Positions 53,238-61,878 of a DNA stretch of 64,000 nucleotides are shown here, one piece after another. Position 1 is the first letter of the stretch. Each line of letters begins with the position of its first letter. Position numbers and translations under genes: made by a program. A model generated the notes under the pieces. It was not told the origin of the DNA. It did no database searches and saw only the letters and a program-made list of their open reading frames with translations. Source of the DNA: Nocardia jinanensis (GTDB lineage: Bacteria; Actinomycetota; Actinomycetes; Mycobacteriales; Mycobacteriaceae); the NCBI RefSeq assembly GCF_014645735.1, contig NZ_BMMH01000009.1, positions 1-64,000 on the forward strand, in the 5' to 3' direction.

Positions 53238-54605
53238 TCAGGCGAAATGGGATTTGTAGATCTGGCCGTGCACGCCGACCGTGCGGTCCACGACCTGGGA
53301 CACCGTGAAATCCGCCGCCGCGGAGAGGTAGGCGTAGGCGGTGGCGCGATCCATACCCTTCTCGTCTTCGAGGAAATCGAGCGCATTGACCACCGCGCGG
53401 CGCATGGCGACATTCAGATCGCTGGACTGGCCGTTCTGCGATCCGTCGGGGTCGGAGAGGCCGATGGGGATCCACGCCTCGTCGGTTTCGCCGAACGGGT
53501 ACTGATAGGCGACCTCGGGCGCGTCCCCGGAACCGGGTTTACAGACGGTCAAGCGGAAGGTGCCGCGCAGTGAACCCTCCATAGCGGTGAGCGCGGCTTC
53601 GCCGTCGCCCATGGCCATATGCGGATCACCCACGTAGAACAGCGCGCCCTCGGCGAAAACCGGCAGGTAGAAGGCCGAACCGGCGCCGAGCAGCCGGATA
53701 TCGATATTGCCGCCGCCGCGAGTCGGGGGAACAGAGTTGGCGGAGGCCGCTTTCGGGTCGGCGTCCGGGGAGAACGCCACGCCCATCATGCCCATGAAGG
53801 GCCGCAGCGGGAACCGGACCTTCGCGTCACCGAAGGGCATCACGCCCAGGCCTTCTTCGATGGCGGTGAAGGTGGAGACATTGCCGTAGTCGCGCGGGTC
53901 GCCGGTGGGCCGCCGGTCCGTGGCGACCGGCGGCATCACCTCGTCCAGTGAGATTCCGGCCGGTGCCGCACCGTTCGCCGTCCGGGCCAGTGCGCCTTTG
54001 CCGTGCCGGCTCGACACCACGCCGTAGGGCACCCGGGGGACCGCGTCGAGGGTTTCGATCTTCAGCACATCGCCCGGCCGCGCGCCCTCGACGAAAACGG
54101 GACCGGTGACGATATGCGGGCCGTCCTTGTCGAAATCGCGGGGCGTGCGATCGTAGCCCTCGGCGATGGCGATCGCGTCGGCGAGTACATCGCCTTTCGC
54201 GACACCCTTCGAACCGAAGTACTCCAGCGGATCGCGGCCCTGGTCCTCGAGGATCCCCTCGTGCGAGACGGCGTCGATGGTGACGGTTTCACCCGATTTC
54301 ATCCGCAGCACCTCTTTGCTGTGGATGTTGGGCACGTAACCCCACAGCACCTGGTCCACTTCGGACCCCAGGTAGTGGTCACCGGGAATATCGCCCCGAC
54401 CCGGCTGCAAGATCGGCACGCCACCGCTGAACGGCAGCGCGGGCGAGGAGGTGGCGACCGTATTCGCCGGGGTGTCCGCGGTGCAGGCGGTCGTGGCGGC
54501 CGCGGCTCCCACGGCGCCGACCGCGGCCGCCGCACGGAGGAAACCCCGCCTGCCCAGGCCGCGTGTCAGGGTCTCGGCTGCTTCGCGCGCGAGGAAATCG
54601 GTCAT
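53238..54605 (-). CDS. Acetamidase/formamidase family protein with Tat signal
   Basis: This protein of 455 residues matches the FmdA/AmdA family, with GDPHMAMGDGEAALTAMEG and GRDPLEYFGSKG-type loops and a final MDRATAYAYLSAAADFTVSQVVD. Family members hydrolyse formamide or acetamide to ammonia, normally in the cytoplasm. The N-terminus (GRRGFLRAAAAVGAVGAAAATTAC) is a twin-arginine signal with a lipobox-like TTAC, so this one is exported. The ATG at 54605 has a GGAGGC site. It could serve nitrogen scavenging outside the membrane; the substrate is not certain. Confidence 0.88.
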   Translation of the reverse strand: MTDFLAREAAETLTRGLGRRGFLRAAAAVGAVGAAAATTACTADTPANTVATSSPALPFSGGVPILQPGRGDIPGDHYLGSEVDQVLWGYVPNIHSKEVLRMKSGETVTIDAVSHEGILEDQGRDPLEYFGSKGVAKGDVLADAIAIAEGYDRTPRDFDKDGPHIVTGPVFVEGARPGDVLKIETLDAVPRVPYGVVSSRHGKGALARTANGAAPAGISLDEVMPPVATDRRPTGDPRDYGNVSTFTAIEEGLGVMPFGDAKVRFPLRPFMGMMGVAFSPDADPKAASANSVPPTRGGGNIDIRLLGAGSAFYLPVFAEGALFYVGDPHMAMGDGEAALTAMEGSLRGTFRLTVCKPGSGDAPEVAYQYPFGETDEAWIPIGLSDPDGSQNGQSSDLNVAMRRAVVNALDFLEDEKGMDRATAYAYLSAAADFTVSQVVDRTVGVHGQIYKSHFA

Positions 54606-54763
54606 CGGTGCCTCCGGTTCGATCTGGTCGAGCGTCCGGAAGTTATCGAGACAAGATTTCACTGGTGTTTCTTATTCGTATCGGTGACTGTTCACCGTGA
54701 AATCGTGGCGGACCGCACGCCGCGACAGCCGGCCCGCGGACACGCGCACGCTACATTCGTGGC

Positions 54764-56746
54764 ATGCCGACCTCGAACAATCCGCTCCGCCGGGTCGCGT
54801 GGTTCGTGCTCGGTCTCGCGCTCGCCGCTGCGGTGGCGGCGCCGGGCGCTACGGCGGAGCAGCCCACCCGGATGGACACCTACGTCACCGATTCGGCCGG
54901 AGCTCTCGACCGCGCCGGCGCCGAGCGTGTGCGCGCGGCGGTCGATACCCTCTACGCCGCTCACAAGGTGCGACTCTGGGTCGCCTACGTGGGCGATTTC
55001 GCCGGTGACAGCCCGCAGGACTGGGCCGCGCAGACCGCGCGGCAATCCGGATTCGGTGACCGGGATCTGCTGCTCGCGGTGGCCACCCGCGATCGCGCCT
55101 ACGCCTTCGACGGTGAGCTGCCCAGCGGGGTGAGCGAATCCGAGGTCGACCGGATCCTCACCGACCGGGTAGAACCCGCACTGCGCGACGACCGGTGGGC
55201 CGATGCGGGCGTGGCCGCGGCCGAGGGTATCGACTCGGCGATGAGCGGGGGCGGGGTGAGCACGGGACCGGTCCTGCTCATCGGTGCGTTGATCGTGCTC
55301 GTATCGGCAGGTCTGCTGCTGTATCAGCGCTATCGGCGGCGGGCCCGCGACCGGGCCGAACTCGCACAGGCCCGGGAGACCGATCCCACCGACCCCGCCG
55401 CGCTCGCGGCACTACCGCTCGAGGCGTTGCACACGCGTTCGCGGGAGGTTCTCGTCGAGCTCGACAACGCCGTACGGACCAGTGCCGAGGAACTGGAACT
55501 GGCCGCCGGGGAATTCGGGGGCACAGCGGTGCTGCCCTTCCGCGCCGCGCTGGAGAACGCGCGAGCCGCCACCGCGAAAGCGTTCGCGATACGCCAGCAG
55601 CTCGACGACGCCGTCCCGGAGACACCTGACGAACAGCGCACACTGCTGATCGATCTCATCACCACCGCCGGTCACGCCGACCGCGAACTCGACGCCCGCG
55701 TGGCCGAATTCGACGCCATGCGCGATCTCCTCATCGATGCCGGGCCCCGGCTGGACGCGTTGACCCGCGATATCGTCGACCTCACCGGCCGGATTCCGGC
55801 GTCGGAGGCCGAACTGACACGGCTGGCGGGTGCGCATCCGGCCAGTGTGCTGGCGCCGATCTCCGACAACGTCACCATGGCCGGGGAACGTATCGCCTTC
55901 GCCGACGGGTGCGTGGGGGACGGTCGCCGGGAAATCGCCCGGCCCGTGGGCGAACAGGGTGGCGCGGTCGCCGATATCCGGGCGGCCGAGGGTGCGATCG
56001 GGCAGGCGCGCACCCTGCTCGACGCCGTGGACGGCGCGGCGGCGCATATCCAGCAGGCGCGGGACGGTCTGCCCGCCGTGCTGGACGAGTTGCGCGGTGA
56101 TCTCGGCGCCGCCGGCGAACTCACCGAACACGGCGGACCGGAACTGGAGACGGCCGTCGCCGCCGCGCGAACCGCGTTGGAGAGCGCCGGCACCACTTCC
56201 GAAGCCGACCCGCTCGGGGTCTATCACGACGCGGTCGCCGCCGACGGGGCGCTGGATCGCGCGCTGGCCGCGGCCGGCGACCGGAAAGTGGCCGCCGAGG
56301 ATCTGACCCGCCGGCTGGACCGGGTTTTCGCCGACGCGGCCACCCGGGTCCGGATGGCAGGTGATTTCATCGCCACTCGCCGTGGTGCGGTGGACGCGAC
56401 GCCCCGTACCCGGCTGTCGGAGGCCCAGCGCCACCTCGATGAGGCCCAGCGACTGCGTACCGAGGACCCGGCCGCCGCGCTCGACCATGCCCGCACGGCC
56501 GCCGATCTCGGCGGTCGTGCGCTCCAGGAAGCGCAGGCCGGTGTCCAGACCTGGGAGGTTCGCCGACCACCGCCGGGTACGGCGCAGACCGGCGCGATCC
56601 TGGGCGGCATCCTGATCGACAGCATGCTGCGCGGCGGAACGGGCGGTGGATTCGGCGGCGGCCGCGGTCGCCGCGGCGGGTACCGGGCGGCATCCTTCGG
56701 CGGGTCGGGTGGATCGCGGCGGGTCAGCCGCGGCGGACGTTTCTGA
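54764..56746 (+). CDS. TPM-domain membrane protein with coiled-coil and Gly-rich tail
   Basis: This 660-residue protein has a signal peptide (1-32), a TPM domain (TLP18.3/Psb32/MOLO-1; about 35-155, YVTDSAGALDRAGAERV, GDRDLLLAVATRDRAYAF), one membrane helix (about 168-187, VLLIGALIVLVSAGLLLY), and a long Ala-rich helical region (200-600) with many heptads. The tail is Gly/Arg-rich (GGGFGGGRGRRGGY...). TPM proteins act at membranes, in some cases as acid phosphatases or repair factors. Expected topology: TPM outside, coiled coil inside. Its role here is not clear. The ATG at 54764 follows the promoter region. Confidence 0.85.
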   Translation: MPTSNNPLRRVAWFVLGLALAAAVAAPGATAEQPTRMDTYVTDSAGALDRAGAERVRAAVDTLYAAHKVRLWVAYVGDFAGDSPQDWAAQTARQSGFGDRDLLLAVATRDRAYAFDGELPSGVSESEVDRILTDRVEPALRDDRWADAGVAAAEGIDSAMSGGGVSTGPVLLIGALIVLVSAGLLLYQRYRRRARDRAELAQARETDPTDPAALAALPLEALHTRSREVLVELDNAVRTSAEELELAAGEFGGTAVLPFRAALENARAATAKAFAIRQQLDDAVPETPDEQRTLLIDLITTAGHADRELDARVAEFDAMRDLLIDAGPRLDALTRDIVDLTGRIPASEAELTRLAGAHPASVLAPISDNVTMAGERIAFADGCVGDGRREIARPVGEQGGAVADIRAAEGAIGQARTLLDAVDGAAAHIQQARDGLPAVLDELRGDLGAAGELTEHGGPELETAVAAARTALESAGTTSEADPLGVYHDAVAADGALDRALAAAGDRKVAAEDLTRRLDRVFADAATRVRMAGDFIATRRGAVDATPRTRLSEAQRHLDEAQRLRTEDPAAALDHARTAADLGGRALQEAQAGVQTWEVRRPPPGTAQTGAILGGILIDSMLRGGTGGGFGGGRGRRGGYRAASFGGSGGSRRVSRGGRF

Positions 56747-56797
56747 GGCAACACCGCGCCGGGCTACCGGTGCGTTGTCGTTTCGCGCCGGGCGTGG

Positions 56798-56825
56798 GGA
56801 GTGAGCAGTCGGCACGGCTCACTCC
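56798..56825. terminator. Possible bidirectional terminator between convergent genes
   Basis: GGAGTGAGC (56798-56806) and GCTCACTCC (56817-56825) form a perfect 9-bp stem with a 10-base loop. It overlaps the stop of the minus-strand gene, 52 bases after the TPM gene. Confidence 0.4.
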
Positions 56826-57955
56826 GGGGGTGGGGCGATGAGCGGCACCAGTTGTTCGTCCGGTGTCCAGGCGCCGTGATGCCCGATCATCGCTGCCTCC
56901 AGTGGTTCACTTTCCGGGCGCACCAGCACGGTGCGGCCTTCGGCGACGGCGACGAGATCCCCGATCCGGTTCGCGATCACCGGGCCGGGTGGGGTGTGTC
57001 CGAACCAGTGCTCGTCCAGCGCCTGTTCGCGACTCACGACGCGCGCGTGCGCCGACAGTTCGGCCCGCCAGGTATCGAGCGCATCGGCCGCGGCGGCGGG
57101 GTGTTCGAGATAGATATGGCGGACCCGGGCCTCGCCCGCGACGAGGCGTACGCCGCGTTGGAGTACTTCGCGTGCGTCGAGGTCGATGACATTGTCCGTG
57201 TGGATCATTCCGTGATCGCCGGTGACGAGCAGAGTGCAGGTGTGCGGCAGATCGGTGAGCAGGTCGGCTGCGAACGCGTCGATATCCTGCAATACCGCCA
57301 GTGCCTCGGGTGATTCGGGCCCGTGCAGGTGCCCGGTCGAATCGAGGTCGGGGAAATAGGCGTAGGCGAACCGTGGCCCGGTGTCCTGATGCCGGGCGAC
57401 CTCGAGAATTCCGGCGCGTACCTCGGCGAGGGTGGTGGCGGGGTGCAGGGTGCCCGGCGCTCGGAAGGAAGCCCGGGTCAGGCCCGAGCGGCGCTGATAC
57501 TCCGGGACCACATAGTGGACCTGCACGCCGTGCGCGGCGAGATCCTGCAGGCGACTCGTTTCCGGCTGTGCCGTTTCGGGCGGGTAGCTGTCGCGGGCGT
57601 CGTCGCCGGTCGCGGAGTCGAAACGCCAGCGCAACGAGTTGAACAATCGGATACCGTCGGCGCTCGGGACGGCGAAGCTGTAGCCGATGATGCCGTGTGC
57701 GGAGCAGGGAGCACCCAGGGCCAGGCTGGTGAGGCTGGTCGCGGTGGTCGCCGGGAATCCGGCGGTGAGTGTGGCGTGGACCCGGCCTGCCAGGGTGGGC
57801 GCGATATCGCGGTGGCGATCGAGTAGTTCGGCACCCAATCCGTCGATCAGCAGCACCACCACATCACGGTTGGGTGCGAGCGCCAGCGGGTTCGGCGTAT
57901 CCATCCCGAACGACGCGGCGACGGACGGCAGGAGATCGGCGAGCGTGTACTGCAC
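56819..57955 (-). CDS. Alkaline phosphatase superfamily protein (nucleotide pyrophosphatase/phosphodiesterase type)
   Basis: This protein of about 378 residues has the metal-binding and nucleophile motifs of the phosphodiesterase/alkaline phosphatase superfamily: VVVLLIDGLGAELL (metal Asp), FPATTATSLTSLALG (nucleophile Thr), YFPDLDSTGHLHGP and VTGDHGMIH. It should hydrolyse a phosphodiester or phosphomonoester. No signal peptide is apparent, so it is probably cytoplasmic. GTG 57955 is used as start (VQYTLADLLPSV is a normal family beginning); an ATG at 58048 would add 31 residues that look unconserved. Confidence 0.82.
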   Translation of the reverse strand: MQYTLADLLPSVAASFGMDTPNPLALAPNRDVVVLLIDGLGAELLDRHRDIAPTLAGRVHATLTAGFPATTATSLTSLALGAPCSAHGIIGYSFAVPSADGIRLFNSLRWRFDSATGDDARDSYPPETAQPETSRLQDLAAHGVQVHYVVPEYQRRSGLTRASFRAPGTLHPATTLAEVRAGILEVARHQDTGPRFAYAYFPDLDSTGHLHGPESPEALAVLQDIDAFAADLLTDLPHTCTLLVTGDHGMIHTDNVIDLDAREVLQRGVRLVAGEARVRHIYLEHPAAAADALDTWRAELSAHARVVSREQALDEHWFGHTPPGPVIANRIGDLVAVAEGRTVLVRPESEPLEAAMIGHHGAWTPDEQLVPLIAPPPE

Positions 57956-58303
57956 AGTCCCAATGGTGCAGTATTCCAGCCGATCCGGGACGGAATGCGG
58001 GGTCGGCCGGGGCGGTGTTCGGCGGGCGCCGATACCGCTGGTGCCCACTGTCCGGGTACCGCTCGGGTCGGTGCCGGGCAGACGGCATCAGTGGTGTCCG
58101 TCCGAGGCGTGCCGTCCGCTCGGTGACATGGCGGGCCCGGCCCAGAGTCGGGGGGCGGCGCGGTGGATCCCCCGAGGCGAAACGTTTTGATCTGCGGCTG
58201 GGCGGCACGAAATGTTTACCCCGGCGAATTGGTTAGATTGCATCATGCATGTTATGTGTATTATGCACATCGGTCGATCGTTCACTTATCGAGGAGCACG
58301 CTC
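57956..58303. other. 348-bp divergent intergenic region
   Basis: The region separates two divergent genes. It is AT-rich near 58208-58280, unlike the neighbourhood. It holds the palindrome listed separately and, at 58291-58297, the GAGGAGC ribosome site of the MFS gene. No coding sequence is supported. Confidence 0.5.
58254..58270. promoter_or_regulatory. Near-palindrome upstream of the MFS gene
   Basis: ATGTG (58254-58258) and CACAT (58266-58270) are inverted, with AT pairs between them. It lies 34 bases upstream of the GTG start, at operator distance. An extra ATGCAT (58245-58250) lies just before it. No regulator gene is adjacent. Confidence 0.45.
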
Positions 58304-60778
58304 GTGACCAAACCCGAACCCGTCGTCCGCCCCGCGGCGGTACTGGCGGTGCTCGCATTCGCCGGGATCGTGGCGTCGCTGACGCAGACCCTGGTGATGC
58401 CGTTGCTCGGGCAGCTACCGGAGATCCTGGATACCGAACCCTCGAACGCGACCTGGGTGGTGACCGTGAGCCTGTTGGCGAGCGCGGTCACCACTCCGGT
58501 CGCGGGCCGGCTCGGTGACCTTCTCGGCAAGCGGCCCGTTCTGGTGGGATCTGTGGTCCCACTCGTGATCGGTTCGGTGATCTGTGCCGTGTCCTCGTCG
58601 CTGTGGCCGATGCTGATCGGCCGCGGTCTGCAGGGGATGGGTGTGGGCCTGATCCCGGTCGGTATCGCCGCCCTGCGCGATCTGCTGCCGCCTGCCAAGC
58701 TCGGCTCGGGCATCGCGCTGATCAGCTCGTCGCTCGGTGTCGGCGGTGCGCTCGGTCTGCCGCTGGCGGCCGCGGTTGTCGAATACGGCAGCTGGCGGTA
58801 CCTGTTCTGGGGTGTCGCCGCGCTCGGCGTGGTGGCCGGTGCGCTGATCTTCGCCGTGGTTCCCTCCACTCCGCCCCGGGCCGAACGCGGCCGGTTCGAT
58901 GTACTGGGCGCGCTCGGTCTGGGCGTCGCGCTGGTCTGCCTGCTGCTGGCCGTCTCCAAGGGCGCGAGCTGGGGCTGGACCAGTGGCACCACGATCTCCC
59001 TGTTCGCCGCCGCGATCGTGGTGCTGCTGCTGTGGGGTGTGTGGGAGCTGCGGTCGCGTGATCCGCTGGTCGATCTGCGGGTCACCGCGCGCCCCCGTGT
59101 ACTGCTGACCAACGCCGCTTCGATCGTCATCGGAATGTCGATGTTCGCGCAGGCGCTGATCTTCCCGCAGCTGCTGCAACTGCCGGAGGCCACCGGCTAC
59201 GGCCTCGGCCAGTCGATGGTCGCGATGGGTCTGTGGATGGCGCCGGGCGGGCTCATGATGATGCTGTCCTCGCCGCTGAGCGCGAAACTGTCCGCGCTGG
59301 CCGGCCCCAAGGTCACCTTGGTCTTCGGCGCGGTCATCATCGCGGCCGGCTACGGCACATCGGTACCGCTGATGGGTAAGCCCTGGGGCCTGATGGTCGG
59401 TGCCATCATCATCAGCCTCGGCGTGGGCTTCGCCTACGGCGCCATGCCCGCGCTGATCATGAGCGCGGTGCCGATCACCGAGACCTCGGCCGCCAACAGC
59501 TTCAACACACTGATGCGTTCCATCGGTACCTCGGTGGCCTCGGCGGCCATCGGCGCGGTGCTGGCCGAGATGAGCACCAGCTTCGCCGGTGGGATCTCGG
59601 TGCCCACGGAGAACGGTTTCAAGGTCGGCATCCTCATCGGTTGCGGTGTGGCCGCCGCGGCGGCGATCATCGCGCTGACCATCCCCACCGCAAAACGGGC
59701 GGCGGCCGCGAAACCGGAAACCGTCCACGCGATGGCGCAGGCGGCTCCGGCCGCCCCGGCCGGGCTCTCGGTGGAAGCCGAGCGGGTCGTCGACGACGCC
59801 GTGGCCGGATCACCGGTGACCAACGGTGTGCTACCCGAACCGGCTCCGCGGCACGCCGCCCCGGAGCCCGCGACGTTCGCCGCGGTGGGCCACAACGGTG
59901 CGAATGCCTCGGCTGATACTGCACCGCAGCCGAGTGGTAGCGGTTCGATCCTGTTCGGCCGGGTGTACGACGGACGGGGGATCGCGATCTCCGGTGCGAC
60001 CCTCACGCTGATCTCGCCCTCCGGGCAGCAGCTGGGCCGGGCTCTGTCCGGTCGGGACGGTTTCTACGAGCTGGCGGCACCGGCCCCCGGTTCGTATGTG
60101 CTGATCGCCTCGGCCGAGGGCCGGCGCCCCGACGCCTCCACCGCGATTCTCGGTAGCAATCCGGTGTCCTACGACGTCACGCTCACCACGCTGGCCAGTC
60201 TCGCGGGCACTGTTCTCCGCACCGGCGACGGCACCCCGGTGCCCGGCGCGACCGTGACCGCCCTGGACATGCGCGGCGAAGTGCTGGCCGCGGCGGAATC
60301 GGACTCCTCCGGTGGTTTCGACCTCGCGGGTCTGCCCGAAGGCGAGTTCACGGTGGCGGTCAGCGCGTTCGGCTTCCACCCGACTGCGGTATCGGCGCAG
60401 GTGAGCAGCCGGGAGACCGCTCTGCTCGAGGTACTGCTGCGCCCGGGTGTACGGGTGGCGGGTGTGGTGCGCGGCGGTGGCCGGCCGCTGGCCGAGGCCC
60501 GGGTGATGCTCACCGATGCGCTCGGCAATGTGATCGAGACGCTGGCCACGGGTGCGGACGGATCGTATGTGTTCGGCAACCTGGACGAGGGCACTTACAC
60601 GGTGGTCGCGACCGGCTACGCGCCGACTACCGCTCAGGTGCGCGTCGGGGAGCACGATGTGGAAGGGCTCGATATGGACCTGCGTGCGGAACCGGTCACC
60701 GGCCCGGCTGCCGGCTCCGACGATGCCGAACGCGAAGAGTTCGGTGAGCTGCCGGAAGTGCACCGCAGCTCCTGGTGA
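58304..60778 (+). CDS. MFS drug/efflux transporter with three C-terminal CarboxypepD_reg-like domains
   Basis: This protein of 824 residues starts with a 14-helix EmrB/QacA-type MFS transporter (about 1-455; motif A in GRLGDLLGKRPVL, motif C in ALISSSLGVGGALGLPL). An Ala/Pro-rich linker (460-545) follows, then three repeats of about 80 residues (starting at GSILFGRVYDG, SLAGTVLRTG and RVAGVVRGGG), each with a GYY/GSY-type beta-sandwich pattern as in carboxypeptidase regulatory-like domains. The last 11 residues, GELPEVHRSSW, are nearly the rpsN tail. Fusion of an MFS pump to such domains is unusual. The GTG at 58304 has GAGGAGC. Substrate unknown. Confidence 0.88.
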   Translation: MTKPEPVVRPAAVLAVLAFAGIVASLTQTLVMPLLGQLPEILDTEPSNATWVVTVSLLASAVTTPVAGRLGDLLGKRPVLVGSVVPLVIGSVICAVSSSLWPMLIGRGLQGMGVGLIPVGIAALRDLLPPAKLGSGIALISSSLGVGGALGLPLAAAVVEYGSWRYLFWGVAALGVVAGALIFAVVPSTPPRAERGRFDVLGALGLGVALVCLLLAVSKGASWGWTSGTTISLFAAAIVVLLLWGVWELRSRDPLVDLRVTARPRVLLTNAASIVIGMSMFAQALIFPQLLQLPEATGYGLGQSMVAMGLWMAPGGLMMMLSSPLSAKLSALAGPKVTLVFGAVIIAAGYGTSVPLMGKPWGLMVGAIIISLGVGFAYGAMPALIMSAVPITETSAANSFNTLMRSIGTSVASAAIGAVLAEMSTSFAGGISVPTENGFKVGILIGCGVAAAAAIIALTIPTAKRAAAAKPETVHAMAQAAPAAPAGLSVEAERVVDDAVAGSPVTNGVLPEPAPRHAAPEPATFAAVGHNGANASADTAPQPSGSGSILFGRVYDGRGIAISGATLTLISPSGQQLGRALSGRDGFYELAAPAPGSYVLIASAEGRRPDASTAILGSNPVSYDVTLTTLASLAGTVLRTGDGTPVPGATVTALDMRGEVLAAAESDSSGGFDLAGLPEGEFTVAVSAFGFHPTAVSAQVSSRETALLEVLLRPGVRVAGVVRGGGRPLAEARVMLTDALGNVIETLATGADGSYVFGNLDEGTYTVVATGYAPTTAQVRVGEHDVEGLDMDLRAEPVTGPAAGSDDAEREEFGELPEVHRSSW
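60743..60778 (+). repeat. Direct repeat, right copy: rpsN-like 3' end in the MFS gene
   Basis: This copy reads GELPEVHRSSW-stop against GELPGVHKSSW-stop in rpsN, in the same frame, 30 of 36 bases identical. It fuses onto the transporter C-terminus. See the left copy at 48968-49003. Confidence 0.65.
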
Positions 60779-60799
60779 GTCGCCGCCCGCTGTGGCGTA

Positions 60800-60831
60800 A
60801 CAGGGGCCCGAGTCGCGACTCGGGCCCCTGT
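60800..60831 (+). terminator. Rho-independent terminator after the MFS gene
   Basis: A perfect 32-base palindrome (arms 60800-60815 and 60816-60831). The core GGGGCCCGAG/CTCGGGCCCC resembles the rpsN terminator stem. It is 22 bases past the stop. Confidence 0.9.
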
Positions 60832-60876
60832 TCTCGTCGGTGGATCGTGACGCCGGTACCGGCGCCGCGTGTGCCG

Positions 60877-61209
60877 CTACCCGCCGTCGGCCTTACGGTC
60901 GATCGCCCGAGTGATCAGGTTCACGATCTGCTGTTGACCTGTGGCGAGCAGATCGAGCTTGCCGCGTAGCAGATCGAGCTTGCCGCGTATATCGGTGATG
61001 TCTTCCCTGGTCGCGTTGTGCAACCGGAGGTTCTGCTCACGGAAGTCGCGGATCTCGGCCCTTATCTCGGAAACGTCCCGATCCGCGCCCCCGGCCAGTA
61101 CCCGCGCGGCCGCGGCGTCCTGCTCGGTTCGCCGCACCCGCTCCCTGAGTTCCCCGACTTCCCCCTCGAGCGCGCTGACCCGCGCGCCGAGGTTCCCCTT
61201 CTCTGTCAT
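60877..61209 (-). CDS. Short coiled-coil protein of unknown function
   Basis: This 110-residue protein is almost wholly heptad-patterned helix (ARVSALEGEVGELRERVRR and GKLDLLRGKLDLLATG). A perfect 21-bp tandem duplication gives the repeat RGKLDLL-RGKLDLL, exactly one heptad each. It has no signal peptide or membrane segment. It is probably a dimer or adaptor; the function is unknown. It sits between the MFS gene and rpsH, on the opposite strand. Confidence 0.7.
   Translation of the reverse strand: MTEKGNLGARVSALEGEVGELRERVRRTEQDAAAARVLAGGADRDVSEIRAEIRDFREQNLRLHNATREDITDIRGKLDLLRGKLDLLATGQQQIVNLITRAIDRKADGG
60947..60988 (-). repeat. Perfect 21-bp tandem duplication in the coiled-coil gene
   Basis: Copies at 60947-60967 and 60968-60988 are identical. 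The 21-base unit equals seven codons, so the frame and the heptad phase are kept. Confidence 0.95.
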
Positions 61210-61254
61210 GCAGGCCAGAATACCGGGTTACGCAGGCAGTTCACGGGCCCGATT

Positions 61255-61282
61255 TTGTCGTACTCGAGCCAGCTCCTACACT
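61255..61282 (+). promoter_or_regulatory. Putative rpsH operon promoter
   Basis: TTGTCG (61255-61260) and TACACT (61277-61282) are 16 bp apart. A transcript would start near 61289, giving a leader of about 175 bases before rpsH. A new promoter is needed because the natural upstream gene rpsN is 12.5 kb away. Confidence 0.6.
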
Positions 61283-61464
61283 AGACCGGTTGCCAGGGCA
61301 CTTCTGTGCCCATGGGCGGCCCCCCACGTGGGCCCCCGGGCGATACGAACTCATCCGGCGGTGACTGCCGTCCGGACCAGCCGAATTGCTGTAGGCCCAC
61401 GGCCGGCGCCCTTGGCGCAGGTGTTGTATGGGAACCGCAGCGAGAAAGGTGTCGAGGTCGAACT

Positions 61465-61863
61465 ATGACCATGACCGATCCGATCGCAGACTTTCTGACA
61501 CGTCTGCGCAACGCCAATTCGGCGTACCACGATCAGGTGAAGGCCCCGCATTCGAAGCTCAAGGCGAATATCGCCGAGATCCTGAAGCGTGAGGGTTACA
61601 TCGCCGATTACCGCACCGAGGACGCGACCGTGGGCAAGAGCCTCGTCGTCGACCTCAAGTACGGCCCCAGCCGGGAGCGCAGCCTGCAGGGTCTGCGCCG
61701 CGTGTCGAAGCCGGGTCTGCGCGTGTACGCGAAATCCACCAACCTGCCCAAGGTCCTGGGCGGCCTCGGCGTGGCGATCATCTCCACGTCGACCGGCCTG
61801 CTCACCGACCGTCAGGCGGCCAAGCAGGGAGTGGGCGGGGAAGTCCTCGCCTACGTCTGGTAA
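61465..61863 (+). CDS. rpsH: 30S ribosomal protein S8
   Basis: The 132 residues match S8 (MTMTDPIADFLTRLRNANSAYHD at the start; VSKPGLRVYAK and GVAIISTSTGLLTDRQA at the end). S8 binds the central domain of 16S rRNA and represses spc operon translation in E. coli. The ATG at 61465 gives the normal length; a longer in-frame reading lacks the S8 start. It opens the distal part of the spc operon after a long leader. Confidence 0.97.
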   Translation: MTMTDPIADFLTRLRNANSAYHDQVKAPHSKLKANIAEILKREGYIADYRTEDATVGKSLVVDLKYGPSRERSLQGLRRVSKPGLRVYAKSTNLPKVLGGLGVAIISTSTGLLTDRQAAKQGVGGEVLAYVW

Positions 61864-61878
61864 AGGGAGGTACGGACA

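Noticed and set aside
52990..53573. Plus-strand short readings between the methyltransferase and the acetamidase
   Set aside because: They overlap the 3' end of the acetamidase gene and the 172-bp spacer in other frames; no ribosome site.
54003..55133. Plus-strand reading of 376 codons spanning the acetamidase start
   Set aside because: It crosses two real genes in other frames, including the TPM gene start, and lacks a motif.
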